From Nocardioides sp. 1609 (GTDB lineage: Bacteria; Actinomycetota; Actinomycetes; Propionibacteriales; Nocardioidaceae): a stretch of DNA of 64,000 nt. The stretch is taken from NCBI RefSeq assembly GCF_004522105.1, contig NZ_SPUJ01000010.1, forward strand, positions 1-64,000. Direction: 5' to 3'. Below, in pieces: positions 42,801 through 51,731 of the stretch (positions within the stretch are counted from its first letter, which is position 1; each line of letters starts with the position of its first letter). A model generated the notes under the pieces. The model made no database searches, was not told the origin of the DNA, and was given only the letters and a program-made list of their open reading frames with translations. Made by a program: the position numbers and the translations under genes.

Positions 42801-43145
42801 TCACACTCGACGGGCCATCCGTCCCGGCCGCGGCCAGATCCGCCACGTCACGACGCCGAGCACGGCCTCGTCGGGGACGGCGCCCCGGGCCCGCGAGTCG
42901 GCGAGCCCCTCGGCGGCGTTGTCGCTGAGCAGCCACCAGCCGGTGGCGCGCCGCTCGGCGACCCGCTTGACCACCGCCGTCCCGTCGGCGAAGCGCGCCA
43001 CGACGACGTCCCCCACCCGCGGCACGCGGCGGGCCCGGACGAGGAGCCGGTCGCCGGGGCGCAACGACGGCAGCATCGAGCGCCCGCGCACCACCACCAT
43101 CCGCAGGATGGGCACCCCCAGGGGTCTGGGCTCGACGTCGTCCAC
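42801..43145 (-). CDS. sodX: Signal-peptidase-like protease for nickel superoxide dismutase maturation
   Basis: A short S26-family protein. The catalytic Ser is in VVVRGRSMLPSLRPGDRLLV, and the Lys box is GTAVVKRVAERRATGWWLL, then SDNAAEGLADSR. It is encoded divergently from sodN, the invariant arrangement for SodX, which removes the SodN N-terminal extension so that Ni can bind. I use GTG 43145 (114 residues). GTG 43166 is also in frame but would leave only 29 bp between the divergent starts. No TM anchor, as expected for this cytoplasmic type. Confidence 0.88.
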   Translation of the reverse strand: MDDVEPRPLGVPILRMVVVRGRSMLPSLRPGDRLLVRARRVPRVGDVVVARFADGTAVVKRVAERRATGWWLLSDNAAEGLADSRARGAVPDEAVLGVVTWRIWPRPGRMARRV

Positions 43146-43195
43146 GCGGAGTAGTGTCGCAAGCACCGCACCATCTCCTGATCGAGAGGACCCGC

Positions 43196-43609
43196 ATGCT
43201 CTCCCGCCTGCTCCCCCGTTTCTTCGCCCCGACCCTCGAGGTCCAGGCCCACTGCGACCTGCCCTGCGGCGTCTACGACCCCGCCCAGGCCCGCATCGAG
43301 GCCGAGTCGATCAAGGCCGTCATCGGCAAGCTCGCCGACAACGACGACCCCGACTTCCGCACCCGTGCCGTGATCATCAAGGAGCAGCGCTCCGAGCTGG
43401 TCAAGCACCACCTCTGGGTGCTGTGGACCGACTACTTCAAGCCCCCGCACTTCGAGAAGTACCCCCAGCTGCACTCGCTGGTCAACGAGGCCACCAAGCT
43501 CGCCGGCGCCTCCGGCACCAAGGGCACCATGGACGCCGACGTCGCCGACCAGCTGCTGGCCAAGATCGACGAGATCGCCGCGATCTTCTGGGAGACCAAG
43601 AAGGCCTGA
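43196..43609 (+). CDS. sodN: Nickel superoxide dismutase
   Basis: 137 residues with GAGAGGA as SD. The nickel hook HCDLPCGVYD begins at residue 19. His19, Cys20 and Cys24 become the Ni ligands once the leader ending in VQA is cut. The four-helix-bundle remainder (HHLWVLWTDYFKPPHFEKYP) is full length. Ni-SOD is often controlled by the Ni-responsive repressor Nur, but I could not pick out a convincing box in the 50-bp intergenic region. Confidence 0.96.
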   Translation: MLSRLLPRFFAPTLEVQAHCDLPCGVYDPAQARIEAESIKAVIGKLADNDDPDFRTRAVIIKEQRSELVKHHLWVLWTDYFKPPHFEKYPQLHSLVNEATKLAGASGTKGTMDADVADQLLAKIDEIAAIFWETKKA

Positions 43610-43643
43610 GTCACCCGGGCTCGTCCCGGACGCACCACCACCC

Positions 43644-43708
43644 GGTGGACGTCGCCAGGCTCCTCGACACCGTCGAAGGATCCCGGTCGGCGTCCACCTG
43701 GCGTTTTT
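43644..43708 (+). terminator. Terminator downstream of sodN
   Basis: GGTGGACG (43644-43651) pairs with CGTCCACC (43691-43698). An inner TCGAC/GTCGA stem lies in the loop. GCGTTTTT follows (five T at 43704-43708). Confidence 0.65.
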
Positions 43709-43877
43709 CGTGCAGGTTGGGGCGGGTCCGACGGGTCCGACGGGTCGGCCGCGCACCTCTGGCCGCACGAGTGACGCGGGTCTCGTACCGCCGACCAGTC
43801 AGGGTGACCGGTCGCGGCGAACCACTTCCTGCAAGAGACGCCAGCTCGGCGTCCTTGAGCAACGAAGGAAGTGCTCC

Positions 43878-44564
43878 ATGCGCACCAACGCCCTGAACAT
43901 CAAGCGCGGCATCGCCGGCATCGCCGGCATCGCGCTCCTCGCCATCCCGCTCACCGCGTGCGGATCCGAGGACGACACGACCCCCGCCTCCTCCAGCTCC
44001 GACAGCTCCTCGAGCGCCAAGCCGCAGGCCGTCGCGGCCATCGACGCCCTCGAGGGCCAGGACACCCAGATCGCGCTCGACAAGGGCTTCACCGACGCCC
44101 TCACCGCGCTCAAGCTGACCCCCGGCGTCGTCGGGACCGCGAAGCTGGAGGACGGCTCGCTGATCTTCCCGATCACCGGCGGGAACGTCTCGGTCTTCGA
44201 GCCCGACGAGGTCGACCCCTACGTGATCGGCCAGATCCAGCACGAGGGCTCTGGCCTGTCGCTGACCGCCGGCGACACGACGGTCGAGCTCACCAACTTC
44301 AACGTCGACCCCGGCGTCTCCCGCGTCTACGGCGACGTCACCGTCAACGGCAAGGTCGCCGTCACGAGCGCCTTCCTCTTCCAGCTCGACGGTCGCACGC
44401 TGAAGCCCCTGCAGACCGAGGGCAGCACCGCGATCCTCGAGGGCACCGAGGTCAAGATCTCCCCGGTGGCCGCCCCGCTGCTCAACGAGACCTTCGGCAC
44501 CGACCAGGTGACCCCCGACCTGCTGGTCGGCATCGCCAAGATCACCGTCGACGTCCCCTCCTGA
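43878..44564 (+). CDS. Secreted lipoprotein of unknown function
   Basis: 228 residues from ATG 43878 with GAAGGA as SD. The signal peptide ends in the lipobox LTAC (Cys near residue 26), then a Ser/Asp-rich tether. The mature domain is beta-rich and repetitive in feel (FTDALTALKLTPGVVGTAKL, GNVSVFEPDEVDPYVIGQIQ, LTNFNVDPGVSRVYGDVTVN), suggesting a two-layer or jelly-roll fold attached to the membrane surface. No enzyme motif is visible. The segment 43610-43877 holds the sodN terminator and its promoter region. Confidence 0.7.
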   Translation: MRTNALNIKRGIAGIAGIALLAIPLTACGSEDDTTPASSSSDSSSSAKPQAVAAIDALEGQDTQIALDKGFTDALTALKLTPGVVGTAKLEDGSLIFPITGGNVSVFEPDEVDPYVIGQIQHEGSGLSLTAGDTTVELTNFNVDPGVSRVYGDVTVNGKVAVTSAFLFQLDGRTLKPLQTEGSTAILEGTEVKISPVAAPLLNETFGTDQVTPDLLVGIAKITVDVPS

Positions 44565-44662
44565 TCGACAGCACGACCGGACGATGACCACTGCGAGGCA
44601 CCTCGCACTGCGGCCGGCTGGCCCACGTCCAGCCGGTCGCTCGCGGGCCCACCCCTGAGCGG

Positions 44663-44698
44663 GGCACGGGCCCTGCCTGGTGCGTAGGGGCCCGTGCC
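44663..44698. terminator. Long hairpin in the lipoprotein-oxidoreductase gap
   Basis: GGCACGGGCCC (44663-44673) is perfectly complementary to GGGCCCGTGCC (44688-44698), loop 14 bases. A second, smaller palindrome TGCGAGG-CA-CCTCGCA lies at 44592-44607. The rest of 44565-44935 shows no supported gene. GATAAC at 44893-44898 may be the -10 of the next gene. Confidence 0.55.
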
Positions 44699-44935
44699 TC
44701 GACACCGAGGGACACCCGCACCCGGCCGCGCGCACGGCCCCCGTGCCGCGCGGCACCCGGTCCACCACCCGCCGACCGCTTCCGTTGGGGCACTATGGGT
44801 CGGCGGGTGGTGCTCGTCGTGGGGCGGGACCACCCGACGTCGGCCCGGCACCGCGCCTCAGCCAGCACCCGAAGCACCGCTCGGACGCACGACGATAACG
44901 TGAGCCCACCGCCACGGAGAGGCTGGTCCCCCGGG

Positions 44936-46249
44936 ATGCGCGACCCAGCACAGGACCCTGACGAGTCGGGGTTCGGGTTCCCCGCCCCCCTCTGGCGGGC
45001 GGTGGCTCGCCGTCGTCCACTGGGACTCGACGTCCGGTGGCGCAGCCCGCTGCGCGGCCCGTGGCTGACCTCGGTCCTCGGTCTCGTGCTGCTCGTCGTC
45101 CTTCCGGTCGTCACGGTCACGGGCTTGCTCTCCTACAGCGCCTACGGCCCCCAGTTCGACCAGGCCTATCCCGGCGACGTCGGGTTCCTGCGGCTGCCGG
45201 ACTTCGACTGGCCGACCGACCCGCCCTGGCTCTACCGTCTCAACCAGGGTCTGCACGTCGGCCTCGGTCTGGTCGTCATCCCCGTGGTCCTCGCCAAGCT
45301 GTGGTCGGTCATCCCCAAGCTGTTCCAGTGGCCGCCCGCGCGTTCGCTCGCGCAGGTCCTGGAACGGATCTCCCTGCTCATGCTGGTCGGCGGCCTGCTG
45401 TTCGAGATCGTCACCGGTGTGCTGAACATCCAGTACGACTACGTCTTCGGCTTCAGCTTCTACACCGCCCACTACTACGGCGCGTGGGTCTTCATGGCCG
45501 GGTTCCTCGTCCACGTCCCGCTCAAGCTCGCCACGATGGTCCGCTCGCTGCGCGGGACCTCGCTGCGCGAGGTGATGCGCACCGGTCGCGACCAGACCCG
45601 CCCCGAGACCGGGCCGAGTCACGGACTGATCCCCACCGACCCCGACCCGCCGACCCTGAGCCGGCGCGGAGCGTTGGGCCTGGTCGGCGGTGGGAGCCTG
45701 CTGGTCCTCGTCCTGACCGCCGGCCAGACCGTCGGCGGCGTCTCCCGGTACGCCGCCGTGCTGATGCCCCGGGGCCGCCAGCCCGCGGGCACCTTCCCCG
45801 TCAACAAGACCGCCGAGGCAGCGGGCATCAGCCGCGAGGCCGTCGAGAGCTGGCGGCTGACCCTGACCGGCGGCGCCGTCGAGGTCTCGCTGACCCGCGA
45901 GCAGCTGCTCGCCCTGCCCCAGCACACCGCCACCCTGCCGATCGCGTGCGTCGAGGGCTGGTCGACGACCCAGACCTGGACCGGCGTCCGGCTGCGCGAC
46001 CTTGCTCGGCTCGCCGGCGTCACCGAGCCGTCGTCGGCCCGCGTCGAGTCGATCCAGGAGTCCGGGCTGTTCCGCGCCGCCACCCTGCAGGGCAACCAGG
46101 TCGACCACGCGGACTCGATGCTCGCGCTCCGGGTCAACGGCGGGGACCTCCCCCTCGACCACGGCTACCCCGCCCGGATCATGGTGCCGGCCATCCCCGG
46201 CGTCCACTGCACCAAGTGGGTCGGCACCATCGACTTCGAGGCGGGCTGA
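44936..46249 (+). CDS. Cytochrome b561-like membrane domain fused to a molybdopterin oxidoreductase domain
   Basis: About 437 residues from ATG 44936 (GTG 44900 would add 12). The N-terminal half has four TM helices with His pairs (NQGLHVGLGLVVIPVVLAKL and TAHYYGAWVFMAGFLVHVPL) fitting a di-haem b-type cytochrome. A further hydrophobic segment precedes an exported domain of the sulfite oxidase/MsrP type: the Cys in LPIACVEGWSTTQTWTGVRL is the molybdenum ligand, and DHGYPARIMVPAIPGVHCTK and WVGTIDF complete the family signature. The membrane half likely returns electrons to quinone or haem. Confidence 0.85.
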   Translation: MRDPAQDPDESGFGFPAPLWRAVARRRPLGLDVRWRSPLRGPWLTSVLGLVLLVVLPVVTVTGLLSYSAYGPQFDQAYPGDVGFLRLPDFDWPTDPPWLYRLNQGLHVGLGLVVIPVVLAKLWSVIPKLFQWPPARSLAQVLERISLLMLVGGLLFEIVTGVLNIQYDYVFGFSFYTAHYYGAWVFMAGFLVHVPLKLATMVRSLRGTSLREVMRTGRDQTRPETGPSHGLIPTDPDPPTLSRRGALGLVGGGSLLVLVLTAGQTVGGVSRYAAVLMPRGRQPAGTFPVNKTAEAAGISREAVESWRLTLTGGAVEVSLTREQLLALPQHTATLPIACVEGWSTTQTWTGVRLRDLARLAGVTEPSSARVESIQESGLFRAATLQGNQVDHADSMLALRVNGGDLPLDHGYPARIMVPAIPGVHCTKWVGTIDFEAG

Positions 46250-46251
46250 CG

Positions 46252-46986
46252 GTGCGCACCCCGACCCCCCTCCTCACGCGGTTCCGGCGCAGCTACGGCG
46301 CCGGCCCGGCCCACCTCCTGCTGCTCCTCGCCGGTCTCGCCCTGGCCGTCCACACCGTGCGGACGATCGGCCTCGACGCGCTGTGGGACCCGGAGGTCTG
46401 GTGGCAGTCGATCGCCGTCTGGTTCATCGGCGCGGCCGTCGTGCACGACCTGGTCCTGTACCCGACGATCGCGGCCGCCGACACCGTCATCGCCCGGGCC
46501 ACGACGCGTCGCCGCGCAGGCACCGGCACCCGTGGACGCCGACGGCACGCGGGGCGGAGGATCCCCGTCCCGGCCGTGAACTACGTGCGCGTCCCGCTCA
46601 TGGCCTGCGCCCTGGTCACCGTGCTGTTCCTGCCCGGGATCATCCGTCACGGGGCCGACACCTACCAGCGCGCCACCGGCCAGACCCAGGACCCCTTCCT
46701 GCTGCGCTGGGCGCTGCTGTGCTCGGCGATCGTGCTCCTGGGTCTCGCCGCCTACCTGGTCGCCCGCCTCCGAGCGCCTCGCCGGACGCCGTCGGACCCG
46801 CCGCCCCCCGCACCGCTGCCCGACCGGCGCGCCGTGCCCGTGCCCGGCGGCGTGCCCGCGGGCGTGCCCGCCGCCGGCACAGGCACCGGCGCCGTCCGCC
46901 AGGATCGGGCGCCGCTCCTCGCCGCCGCCCTCGTCGCCCTGGCCGTCGTCGCCGTCGTCCTCGTGCGCCGTCGCGGACGCGCCTAG
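46252..46986 (+). CDS. Multi-pass membrane protein coupled to the molybdopterin protein
   Basis: 244 residues. GTG 46252 lies two bases after the upstream TGA. Helices are seen at GPAHLLLLLAGLALAVHTVR, VWFIGAAVVHDLVLYPTIAA, VRVPLMACALVTVLFLPGII and WALLCSAIVLLGLAAYLVAR, with a Pro/Ala/Val-rich linker and a C-terminal LLAAALVALAVVAVVLVRRR helix. Arg/His-rich cytoplasmic loops. No known domain. Tight coupling suggests it serves the upstream redox protein. Confidence 0.7.
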   Translation: MRTPTPLLTRFRRSYGAGPAHLLLLLAGLALAVHTVRTIGLDALWDPEVWWQSIAVWFIGAAVVHDLVLYPTIAAADTVIARATTRRRAGTGTRGRRRHAGRRIPVPAVNYVRVPLMACALVTVLFLPGIIRHGADTYQRATGQTQDPFLLRWALLCSAIVLLGLAAYLVARLRAPRRTPSDPPPPAPLPDRRAVPVPGGVPAGVPAAGTGTGAVRQDRAPLLAAALVALAVVAVVLVRRRGRA

Positions 46987-47005
46987 CGGCCGGAAGGCAC
47001 GCGGC

Positions 47006-47656
47006 TCAGCGGACCGGGCGGGCCGACGTCCTCGTCAGCACGACACACCAACGACCGCCGAAGGTCGCGGTGGAGCGGACACGCAGCCCGGTCCGGCGTG
47101 CCAGCGTGTCGACGTCGTCGACCCCCTGGACGGCCCACCGGAAGCGGCGACTGCGGCTCTCGGCGCACTCGATCGTCGCCCACATGTTCCTGGTCGCGAC
47201 GCCGGGGGCGGCCAGCTCGGCGACGATGCGGCCGGCGGGCGCGACGAGGTCCCGGAGCCTGGCGAGGAGCGCGACGGGGTCGCCGCCGATGCCGACGTTG
47301 CCGTCGGCGAGCAGGGCGGTCCCCCAGGTCCCCTCGTCGGGCACCGAGCCGAAGACGTCCAGCTCCAGTGCCGGCACGCCCCGCGCGCGGGTCAGCCGGA
47401 CCGCCTCCGGGACGACGTCGATGCCGAGCGCCGGGACGCCGCGCTCGACCAGCGCAGCGACCATCCGTCCCGGACCGCAGCCGACGTCGATGGTCGGGCC
47501 GTGGCAGAGGTCGAGCATCCGCCGGTCGTGCTCGTCGGCCGCCTGGCGCCACGTGTCGACGGGCAGCGCGCCGGGGGTGTCGTCGAGGCCGACGACATCG
47601 GTGGGGTGGCCCTGGAGGGCGTGGGTGAAGACCGTCGAGAAGGACTGCTCGATCAC
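47006..47656 (-). CDS. Class I SAM-dependent methyltransferase
   Basis: 216 residues. Motif I is PTIDVGCGPGRMVAALVERG, followed by LGIDVVPEAVRLTRARGVPA with the acidic ribose-binding residue. The start overlaps the stop of the DUF2064 gene (ATGA). It is the last of three overlapping genes that also encode a family 2 glycosyltransferase, so a cell-surface or secondary-metabolite glycan is a reasonable guess for the substrate. Confidence 0.85.
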   Translation of the reverse strand: MIEQSFSTVFTHALQGHPTDVVGLDDTPGALPVDTWRQAADEHDRRMLDLCHGPTIDVGCGPGRMVAALVERGVPALGIDVVPEAVRLTRARGVPALELDVFGSVPDEGTWGTALLADGNVGIGGDPVALLARLRDLVAPAGRIVAELAAPGVATRNMWATIECAESRSRRFRWAVQGVDDVDTLARRTGLRVRSTATFGGRWCVVLTRTSARPVR

Positions 47657-48336
47657 GGGCTCATCGCCCCCAGCGCGGCCCAGGCCGCCGCGAACCGGGT
47701 CGCGGGTGCGTCGAGCGCCACCGCCTCGGCGTCGTCGACGGTGTCGACGTCGCGCAGGAGGACGGTCTCGCCGACCGAGAGCCCGGCGGATCGCAGGGCG
47801 GCCGCGGTGTCGTCGAGCGTCGTCGGGGTCGACATCGGGACTCCGCGCAGGGCCCCGCCCGTGGCCGCGTCACGCAGCCCGAGCACCCACCAGCCGCCGT
47901 CCCCGGCCGCACCGAGCACCGCGTCGTGGTGGGCCAGCGCGGCGGCGACGGCGTCGAGGTGACCGGCGGTGACCTGGGGGGTGTCCATCCCGACCTGGAC
48001 GACGGGTCGGTCGGCGACCGCGCCGGCGTCGGCGTGGGCCGAGGCGAGGCGCTCGTCGAAGCCGTCACCTCGCTGCGGGACGACCACGCAGCCGGCGAGG
48101 GCGGCTGCGACCTCCTCGCCGCGGGCGGCCCGGTAGAGGTCGCCGGTCAGGGCGACGACGCAGCGGTCGGCGCCGACGGCCGCCCGGGCTGCGGCGAGCG
48201 TGTCGAGGAGGGCGGCGGCGGCGACGTCCGCGGCCCCGTCGTCACCGACGACGGCTCCCAGACGGGTCTTCGCGCGTCCGGCCACCGGGGCCTTCGCGAC
48301 GACGAGCACGGTGTACCCGGTGGCGGGGCGGGTCAC
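47653..48336 (-). CDS. DUF2064/TIGR04282 nucleotide-diphospho-sugar transferase-like protein
   Basis: 227 residues from GTG 48336, overlapping the glycosyltransferase stop (GTGA). The VLVVAKAPVAGRAKTRLG opening is the family hallmark of the GT-A-fold nucleotidyltransferase-like proteins. VQVGMDTPQVTAGHLDAVAA is the variant of the D-x-D region, and LGAAGDGGWWVLGL follows. Usually found with glycosyltransferases and methyltransferases, as here. The reaction is not established. Confidence 0.85.
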   Translation of the reverse strand: MTRPATGYTVLVVAKAPVAGRAKTRLGAVVGDDGAADVAAAALLDTLAAARAAVGADRCVVALTGDLYRAARGEEVAAALAGCVVVPQRGDGFDERLASAHADAGAVADRPVVQVGMDTPQVTAGHLDAVAAALAHHDAVLGAAGDGGWWVLGLRDAATGGALRGVPMSTPTTLDDTAAALRSAGLSVGETVLLRDVDTVDDAEAVALDAPATRFAAAWAALGAMSP

Positions 48337-48992
48337 GAGGACAGCGCCTTCGCGAAGTCGCGGGCGGTGCGCACCGTTCCCCGCACCGATCCGGAGACCT
48401 TGGACCGGGTGCCCTCGGCCCGCGGGTGGTAGGCGACGTCCTGCTCGGCGAACCGCCAGCCGGCGCCGGTGGCCTTCTGGAGCAGCTCGACGGGGTAGCC
48501 GAAGCGTCGGTCGCGCACGTCGAGGGCGAGGAGGTCCTCGCGGCGGCAGACCCGCATCGGGGCGATGTCGTGGGCGTCGAGGTCGATCCGGCGCCGCAGC
48601 CACGCGACGATGAGCGCGTTGCCGGCACGCGCGTGCCACGGCCACACGCCGCGGGACACCGGACGTCGGCGACCGACCGCGAGGTCGGCGCGGCCGCTGC
48701 GCACCTCGGCGAGGAGCGGCAGCAGCTCGGCGGGGTCGAACGACCCGTCTCCGTCCATGAACGACACGTAGGGGTTCGTCGCCGCGAGCAGCCCGGCTTG
48801 GACGGCGGCGCCGTAGCCCGGCGTCGGCTCGTGCACCACGCGGGCGCCGAGCTCGCGAGCGACGTCCGCGGTCGAGTCGGTCGAGCCGTTGTCGACGACG
48901 ATCACCTCGAACTCGTCGGGGATGCGGGGCAGCAGCCCGCGCAGTGCGGCCGCCTCGTCCCGGCAGGGAAGGATCAGGTCGCAGTCAGGCAT
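48333..48992 (-). CDS. Family 2 glycosyltransferase (DPM1/DPG synthase-like)
   Basis: 219 residues from ATG 48992. GT-A signatures are DLILPCRDEAAALRGLLPRI, VIVVDNGSTDSTADVARELG, and the D-x-D equivalent FMDGDGSFDP. No C-terminal TM helices, so it resembles polyprenyl-phosphate sugar transferases of the soluble type. First gene of the overlapping operon; a membrane GT-C-like protein is divergent at 49100. Confidence 0.88.
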   Translation of the reverse strand: MPDCDLILPCRDEAAALRGLLPRIPDEFEVIVVDNGSTDSTADVARELGARVVHEPTPGYGAAVQAGLLAATNPYVSFMDGDGSFDPAELLPLLAEVRSGRADLAVGRRRPVSRGVWPWHARAGNALIVAWLRRRIDLDAHDIAPMRVCRREDLLALDVRDRRFGYPVELLQKATGAGWRFAEQDVAYHPRAEGTRSKVSGSVRGTVRTARDFAKALSS

Positions 48993-49099
48993 CGTGGGTC
49001 CGAACCTAGGCGGAGACGGGTGGTCGCACCCCACCCCAAAGCCGGGGTCGAGGACGCCGACGCCGCCCCGCAGGCCGCCCCGTCCCTAGGGTGGGCGTG

Positions 49100-50482
49100 A
49101 TGAGCACCGTGACGGCGACGCCTCCCTCGGGGCGCCGGCTGGCCAGGTCGGCGTGGTCGGGGGCCCTGGCCGGCGTCGTGCTCGTCGTCCTGGCGTTCTG
49201 GCTGCCCCACCTGCTGTCGTTCGACACGTTCTCGCGCACGCGCTACCCCGGCGAGGAGCCGGTCCCCCCGCTGCGGGGCTACCTCGAGGTGAAGTCGGTC
49301 GGGTTCGCCACGGTCCGGGTCGTGCTCGTCGGCCTGGTGGCCTGGCTCGTCCTGCCCCGTCTGGCGAGCGTCGCGCGCTGGCCGGCACTGCTCCTGGCGT
49401 CGTACGCCGTGGGCCTGGTCTGGCTGCTGGCCCTCGCCCACGTCGACGGCTCGGAGGGCATCTCGAGGGTCGAGGACATGCCCGGGGAGTACCTGACCAC
49501 GGCGCGGGGGATCACCGACGTCCCCGCGACCCTCGACGGCTTCGTGGGCCGGATCACCTACGGCGAGCCCGACAGCTGGGCGACCCACGTCTCGGGGCAC
49601 CCACCGGGTGCGCTGCTCTTCTTCGTGCTGCTCGTCCGGCTGGGCGTCGACACGTCCTTCGGGGTCGGCATGGCGGTCACGATCATCGCCGCTGCGGCCG
49701 TGCCCGGCGTGCTGGTCGCCCTGCGGGCGCTGGGCGCCGAGGCGCTCGCGCGCCGGGCTCTCCCGTTCCTGGTCCTGACCCCCGCCGCGGTCCTGATGGC
49801 CGTCTCGGCCGACGCCGTCTTCCTGACGGTGAGCGCCTGGGGCCTGGCGGCCCTCGCCCTGGCCGCGACGGCGAGGACCCGGCGGCGCGCGACGGCCTGG
49901 TCCGTGCTCGCCGGCGTGGTGCTCGGGCTCGGGGTGTTCCTCTCCTACGGTCTGCTCCTGATCGGCCCGGTCGCGCTCGCCGTCCTGGCCAGCGCGAGGT
50001 CCTGGCGGCCGCTGCCGTGGGCGGTCGGCGGCGCCCTGGTCGTGGTGGCCGGCTTCGGCGCCCTCGGGTTCTGGTGGTGGGAGGCCTACGGCCCGCTGCG
50101 CGATCGCTACCTCGCCGGCCTCGGCGGCCGCCGGCCGCAGTCCTACTGGGTGTGGGGCAACCTCGCCGCGCTGGTGGTCGGTGCCGGCCCGGTGCTCGGC
50201 GCTGGCCTCGCCTGTGCGCTCCCCCGGCTCCGTGCCACGGTGACCGGCGCCGTCGACGAACGGCGCACCGCGGTGCTCCTCTCGCTCTCGGCCGCGGTCG
50301 CGGTGCTGGTCGCCGACCTGTCCGGCATGAGCAAGTCCGAGGTGGAGCGGATCTGGCTGCCCTGGGTGCCGTGGCTGCTGCTGAGCGCTGCCCTGCTCCC
50401 CCCGAGGTGGCACCGTCCGGCCCTCGCCGTGCAGGTCGTGAGCGCCATCGTGCTCCAGCAGCTCGTGTTCACGCAGTGGTGA
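49100..50482 (+). CDS. Polytopic membrane protein, probable GT-C glycosyltransferase-like
   Basis: 460 residues from ATG 49100 with about ten to eleven TM helices. An N-terminal DTFSRTRYPGEEPVPPLRGY loop follows TM1, and a VSGHPPGALLFFVLLVRLGV segment plus a C-terminal MSKSEVERIWLPWVPWLLLS helix are conserved-looking. The SGHPPG loop and ERIW end resemble polyprenyl-linked mannosyl or arabinosyl transferase-like proteins. Divergent from the glycosyltransferase operon and convergent with an epimerase, so it sits in a surface-glycan neighbourhood. Confidence 0.65.
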   Translation: MSTVTATPPSGRRLARSAWSGALAGVVLVVLAFWLPHLLSFDTFSRTRYPGEEPVPPLRGYLEVKSVGFATVRVVLVGLVAWLVLPRLASVARWPALLLASYAVGLVWLLALAHVDGSEGISRVEDMPGEYLTTARGITDVPATLDGFVGRITYGEPDSWATHVSGHPPGALLFFVLLVRLGVDTSFGVGMAVTIIAAAAVPGVLVALRALGAEALARRALPFLVLTPAAVLMAVSADAVFLTVSAWGLAALALAATARTRRRATAWSVLAGVVLGLGVFLSYGLLLIGPVALAVLASARSWRPLPWAVGGALVVVAGFGALGFWWWEAYGPLRDRYLAGLGGRRPQSYWVWGNLAALVVGAGPVLGAGLACALPRLRATVTGAVDERRTAVLLSLSAAVAVLVADLSGMSKSEVERIWLPWVPWLLLSAALLPPRWHRPALAVQVVSAIVLQQLVFTQW

Positions 50483-50485
50483 GGC

Positions 50486-51541
50486 TCAGGCGCGCAGCGG
50501 CGTCGTCGCGAACGCCGGCAGCCCGGTGCCCGGGAGGATCTCGGCACGGAAGCCGAGCGTGGCCTCGGCCCGCGCCGGGGACGCCACGACGTGCCGCACG
50601 TCGCCCAGCCGGTAGCCGCCGGTCACCTGCGGCTCCACTCGGGCGTCGGTGCCCTCGGCGACCAGCCGCGCGACGTCCAGGATCGAGACGGGGTGGCCCG
50701 AGGCCACGTTGAACGCCTCGAAGGTGCCGGCGTCCGCGGCCACGACCGCCCCCAGCGCGAGCACGTTGGCCCGCGCGACGTCGGCGACGTGGACGAAGTC
50801 GCGCACCTGGCCGCCGTCCTCGTAGACCTGGGGACGCTCCCCGCGCTCGAGCGAGGACCGGAACATCGCCGCGACCCCCGAGTAGGGCGTGTCGCGGGGC
50901 ATCCCCGGCCCGTAGACGTTGTGGTAGCGGAGCGCGATCGCGGACGCCCCCGACTCCGCCGCCTGGCGGACCCACGCCGAGGTGTAGTGCTCCTGGGCGA
51001 GCTTGCTGGCGGCGTAGCTGCTGCGCGGGTCGAGCCGAGCGTCCTCGTCGACCAGCGCCCACGCGAGGTCGGCACCGCACACGCCGCAGTGGTTCTCGAC
51101 GTCGCCGGCCTCCAGCGCCGCCACGGCACGCGGCGGCGGGACCTGGTCGCCGTGGGTCGCGCAGGTGTAGCGACCCTCCCCGTAGACCACCATCGACGAG
51201 GCCAGCACCAGCCGCCCGACACCGCGGGCGTGCATCGCCGCCAGCAGGGCGGCGGTGCCGAGGTCGTTGTGGGCGGCGTACGCCGGCAGGTCGGCGACGG
51301 TCACCCCGGCCCCGACGACGGCCGCCTGGTGGCACACCGCGTCCACGCCCTCGAGGAGCTCGCTCGGCCACCCGACCGCGTCGCGGACGTCGAGTCGGTG
51401 CGTGCCCTCGGGCACCTCGGTCGAGCCGTGCGCCTGCTCGAGCATCAGGTCGACCCGCACCACGTCGTGGCCGCCGTCCTCGAGCGCCCGGCCGATCGCG
51501 GTACCGATGAACCCGGCCGAGCCGGTGAGGAGTACGCGCAT
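50486..51541 (-). CDS. NAD-dependent epimerase/dehydratase with a Cys-containing insertion
   Basis: 351 residues from ATG 51541. LLTGSAGFIGTAIGRAL binds NAD. The active site has the Ser of LASSMVVYGEG and YAASK. The typical HNVYGPG motif follows. Between the catalytic Ser and Tyr lies an insertion with YTCATHG and NHCGVCGADL, a possible zinc-binding set. It also has C-terminal VRDFVHVADVARANVLA. Likely a nucleotide-sugar epimerase acting with the neighbouring glycosyltransferases. Confidence 0.85.
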   Translation of the reverse strand: MRVLLTGSAGFIGTAIGRALEDGGHDVVRVDLMLEQAHGSTEVPEGTHRLDVRDAVGWPSELLEGVDAVCHQAAVVGAGVTVADLPAYAAHNDLGTAALLAAMHARGVGRLVLASSMVVYGEGRYTCATHGDQVPPPRAVAALEAGDVENHCGVCGADLAWALVDEDARLDPRSSYAASKLAQEHYTSAWVRQAAESGASAIALRYHNVYGPGMPRDTPYSGVAAMFRSSLERGERPQVYEDGGQVRDFVHVADVARANVLALGAVVAADAGTFEAFNVASGHPVSILDVARLVAEGTDARVEPQVTGGYRLGDVRHVVASPARAEATLGFRAEILPGTGLPAFATTPLRA

Positions 51542-51626
51542 GCCCCGAGCGTAGGCGGCGTCCGAGCGGCCCGGCCCGGAGCGCTGCACCTGCGCGGCGG
51601 GTCCCCGTCCGCGGCGTCGCTCCCAC

Positions 51627-51652
51627 GTTTCGGTCGGGAACCGCGCGGGTAG
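51627..51652 (+). promoter_or_regulatory. SigB/SigF-type promoter of the anti-sigma-sigma operon
   Basis: GTTT (51627-51630), 16-bp spacer, GGGTAG (51647-51652). It matches the general-stress sigma consensus GTTT-N15-17-GGGTA and lies about 80 bp before the anti-sigma start, so the sigma factor probably autoregulates. Confidence 0.65.
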
Positions 51653-51731
51653 CCACCGACGGACGCCGACCCGGTCCGCCGCGGGCGCTAGGGTCGGTGC
51701 GTTGAAGCCAGACGAGCGAAGGACCGGCCCC

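Noticed and set aside
41703..43154. A 483-codon plus-strand frame
   Set aside because: Antisense to the malic enzyme and sodX, both of which have intact catalytic motifs.
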